This document shows, one piece after another, positions 62,575-64,000 of a stretch of DNA of 64,000 nt. The notes beneath the pieces were generated by a model. That model made no database searches. It worked only from the letters and a program-made list of their open reading frames with translations, and was not told where the DNA came from. The position numbers and the translations under genes are program-made. The DNA lies in assembly GCA_022747635.1 (NCBI GenBank), contig JAKTNV010000004.1, positions 19,635,969 through 19,699,968 on the forward strand, given 5' to 3'. Every line of letters starts with the position of its first letter. Within the stretch, counting starts at the first letter, position 1. Source of the stretch: Hetaerina americana (taxonomy: Eukaryota; Arthropoda; Insecta; Odonata; Calopterygidae).

Positions 62575-63105
62575 TGTGAATTGGTTAAAACTCGATCACC
62601 GGAGAATGCTTCAAAAGGCCTCACAATTATTTAAAGTTCTGAATTCAAAACCCCTTCATATTTATATGAAAATTTTATATTCAATTCTCTTACGACAAAG
62701 AGATCAACCCGCATTAGAAAAACATTCCATCTTCCCGAATACCGCACGGCTATATATGAAAAGTCATTCAGTATTTCATCCTGTAAATTATGGAACTCTT
62801 TGCCTAATAAAGTAAAATTATCCAGGAACACATCCCAATTCAGCAGGAAAATGTTTGAATATCTTCTACCACACTACCAAAGTGACCTTATTACTGTTCT
62901 ATCAGGCTAAATATTTAACTATTGTTCTTTGTATTTGTATGTGTGTATTGTACTATATGTTTCGTTCAACTGATGTTAAATTATGTCTTGTTTCACTAGT
63001 TTAGAACCAGTTTCACTCCATGGGTTTCAAAACCTAATGTAACCTGTATTCTGCTCCAAGGGACTTTGCTCCCAGAGCAATAAAAATTGTTTGTATTTAC
63101 TTTTT
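62575..63105 (+). mobile_element. LINE 3' relic (different family)
   Basis: Two frames together give the end of a non-LTR retrotransposon polyprotein: RRMLQKASQLFKVLNSK, then LWNSLPNKVKLSRNTSQFS and FEYLLPHYQSDLITVLSG to a stop at 62,908-62,910. The WNSLP and F-x-R-x-L-x-x-YL pattern is common at the C-termini of insect LINEs. The 3' untranslated part contains GGGACTTTGCTCCC and ends GCAATAAAAATTGTTTGTAT near 63,100. It differs from the RTE-like LINE at 10.4-13.0 kb. Confidence 0.55.
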
Positions 63106-64000
63106 TATTTTACTGGCACAGTTTTAAAATGATAGCTTTTTCTTCTCCTCGCAGAATTGTAATGTGTCCTAGAAGGGTAATTGTTATTGCTGGAAAACCT
63201 TAAGTTTGGATATTACTTCCCTAAAGAGTGGCTTTAGAATACTATATTATGATTTTTTGCGACTTCTTATTCTTCCATTCTTAGGTGAAATCATGTTTAA
63301 ACTAGGCGTGTTTTTTTTGTTTTCTGCGAACTTAGGTCAGGTTTAGGACATTTTTACGACACATTCGTTCACCTTCAAGTATAATGTTATATCTTCATAA
63401 AATAAGTCTTGAAAACATTTTGAAAGTTTTTGTGTAATTTAAAATTTTCTGGTCGTTTGAATAAAATCCTTTTGAGTGATGCAGGATTAAATCACTACAA
63501 ACAGGAGAAGTTAGTCAGCAATACGTTTAATTCGGAATTTACATTCCAAAAGACTTGATAGATTGTACAAATTTGGGAATATTGTGTAAAATGACGTGTA
63601 TGTAAAATTTCCGTTTAGCAGCCCTTAGGAAATATGTCGCCCTAAGGACGTAATTCTATGCTAAATAGTAAAAGCTTAGTGAAAATTACATCCGCACCAC
63701 TGAATTCAAGCTGGAATTAAAATGAGTTCTAAATAAATCATACTAAAAGACATTCCGTAAATATTTATCGTATGCATCATTGGTTCGTGCTCATCTTGCA
63801 CGCGCTACTCAATTCATTAACGTTAATAAAAATTTTGCTTGGTATTAATATGGTGTAAACTCATTGTAGGTGTGCATGTCGTGTTCTTTACTGCGTACTG
63901 CGCATTCCAAGAATTCAAGCTCGGAGAAAAATATTTACCCTCGAACCGTTGGAGTCTCATTTGCGTGTGGATTTGGATTGACTCAGCAATGCGCCCCATT
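63106..64000. other. AT-rich sequence, no gene seen
   Basis: No exon, RNA gene or transposon is recognisable up to the window's end. Confidence 0.45.

Noticed and set aside
1..64000. CRISPR arrays, bacterial operons, phage genes or telomere repeats
   Set aside because: I saw no regularly spaced repeats, no compact gene clusters and no tandem TTAGG; the window is eukaryotic, non-telomeric DNA.

Overview
The window looks like nuclear DNA from an arthropod, most probably an insect. It is AT-rich and gene-poor, with no operon-like or prokaryotic organisation. The transposons are typical of insects: three different mariner-type elements, an RTE/BovB-like LINE ending in TAA repeats, several tRNA-derived SINE families, a Penelope-like remnant and long (AT)n microsatellites. 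I cannot name the species.

One protein-coding region is convincing. At 16,110-18,258 (+) lies a large first coding exon of 716 complete codons. It has an in-frame stop upstream of its ATG and a GC/CpG-rich, promoter-like region in front (about 13,690-15,560). It encodes a low-complexity, Ser/Pro/Arg-rich protein with a basic N-terminus, a proline-rich block, acidic stretches and a basic tail with two RRRKSA sites. I do not recognise the family. The open frame runs to a TAG at 18,264, but a near-consensus splice donor at 18,259 precedes that stop. The stop is therefore probably intronic and the gene probably continues. The best downstream partner is a 57-nt segment at 59,905-59,961. It has a strong acceptor, a donor and the matching phase, which would make most of the window one intron of about 41.6 kb. 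Its acceptor is fused directly to GTGAGT, so it could instead be a recursive-splicing site. A similar fused site lies at 897.

Layout: 1-9,520 is mostly unannotated AT-rich DNA with one SINE (525-714), the fused splice site at 897 and a candidate internal exon at 3,850-3,965. From 9,520 to 12,975 is a transposon cluster: SINE-A, two SINE-B copies tail to tail around an AT repeat, and a 5'-truncated LINE broken by one nonsense codon and at least three frameshifts. From 13,690 to 18,258 are the promoter-like region, leader and coding exon. From 18,259 on is the presumed intron, which holds AT microsatellites (27.7-28.0 kb), three SINE-A copies (34.4-36.8 kb), a transposon island (38.2-39.6 kb: LINE 3' end plus deleted mariner), a second deleted mariner (40.66-41.54 kb), a Penelope-like GIY-YIG remnant (42.4 kb), further SINE-like pieces (46.9-48.9 kb), a perfect 26-bp hairpin (49.37 kb), a nearly intact mariner (54.26-55.57 kb) and a LINE 3' relic (62.6-63.1 kb).

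I found no clear case of a new multi-gene system. The points most worth checking are the splicing structure around the large exon and the hairpin at 49.37 kb. All functional statements rest on reading motifs by eye; no database search was run.
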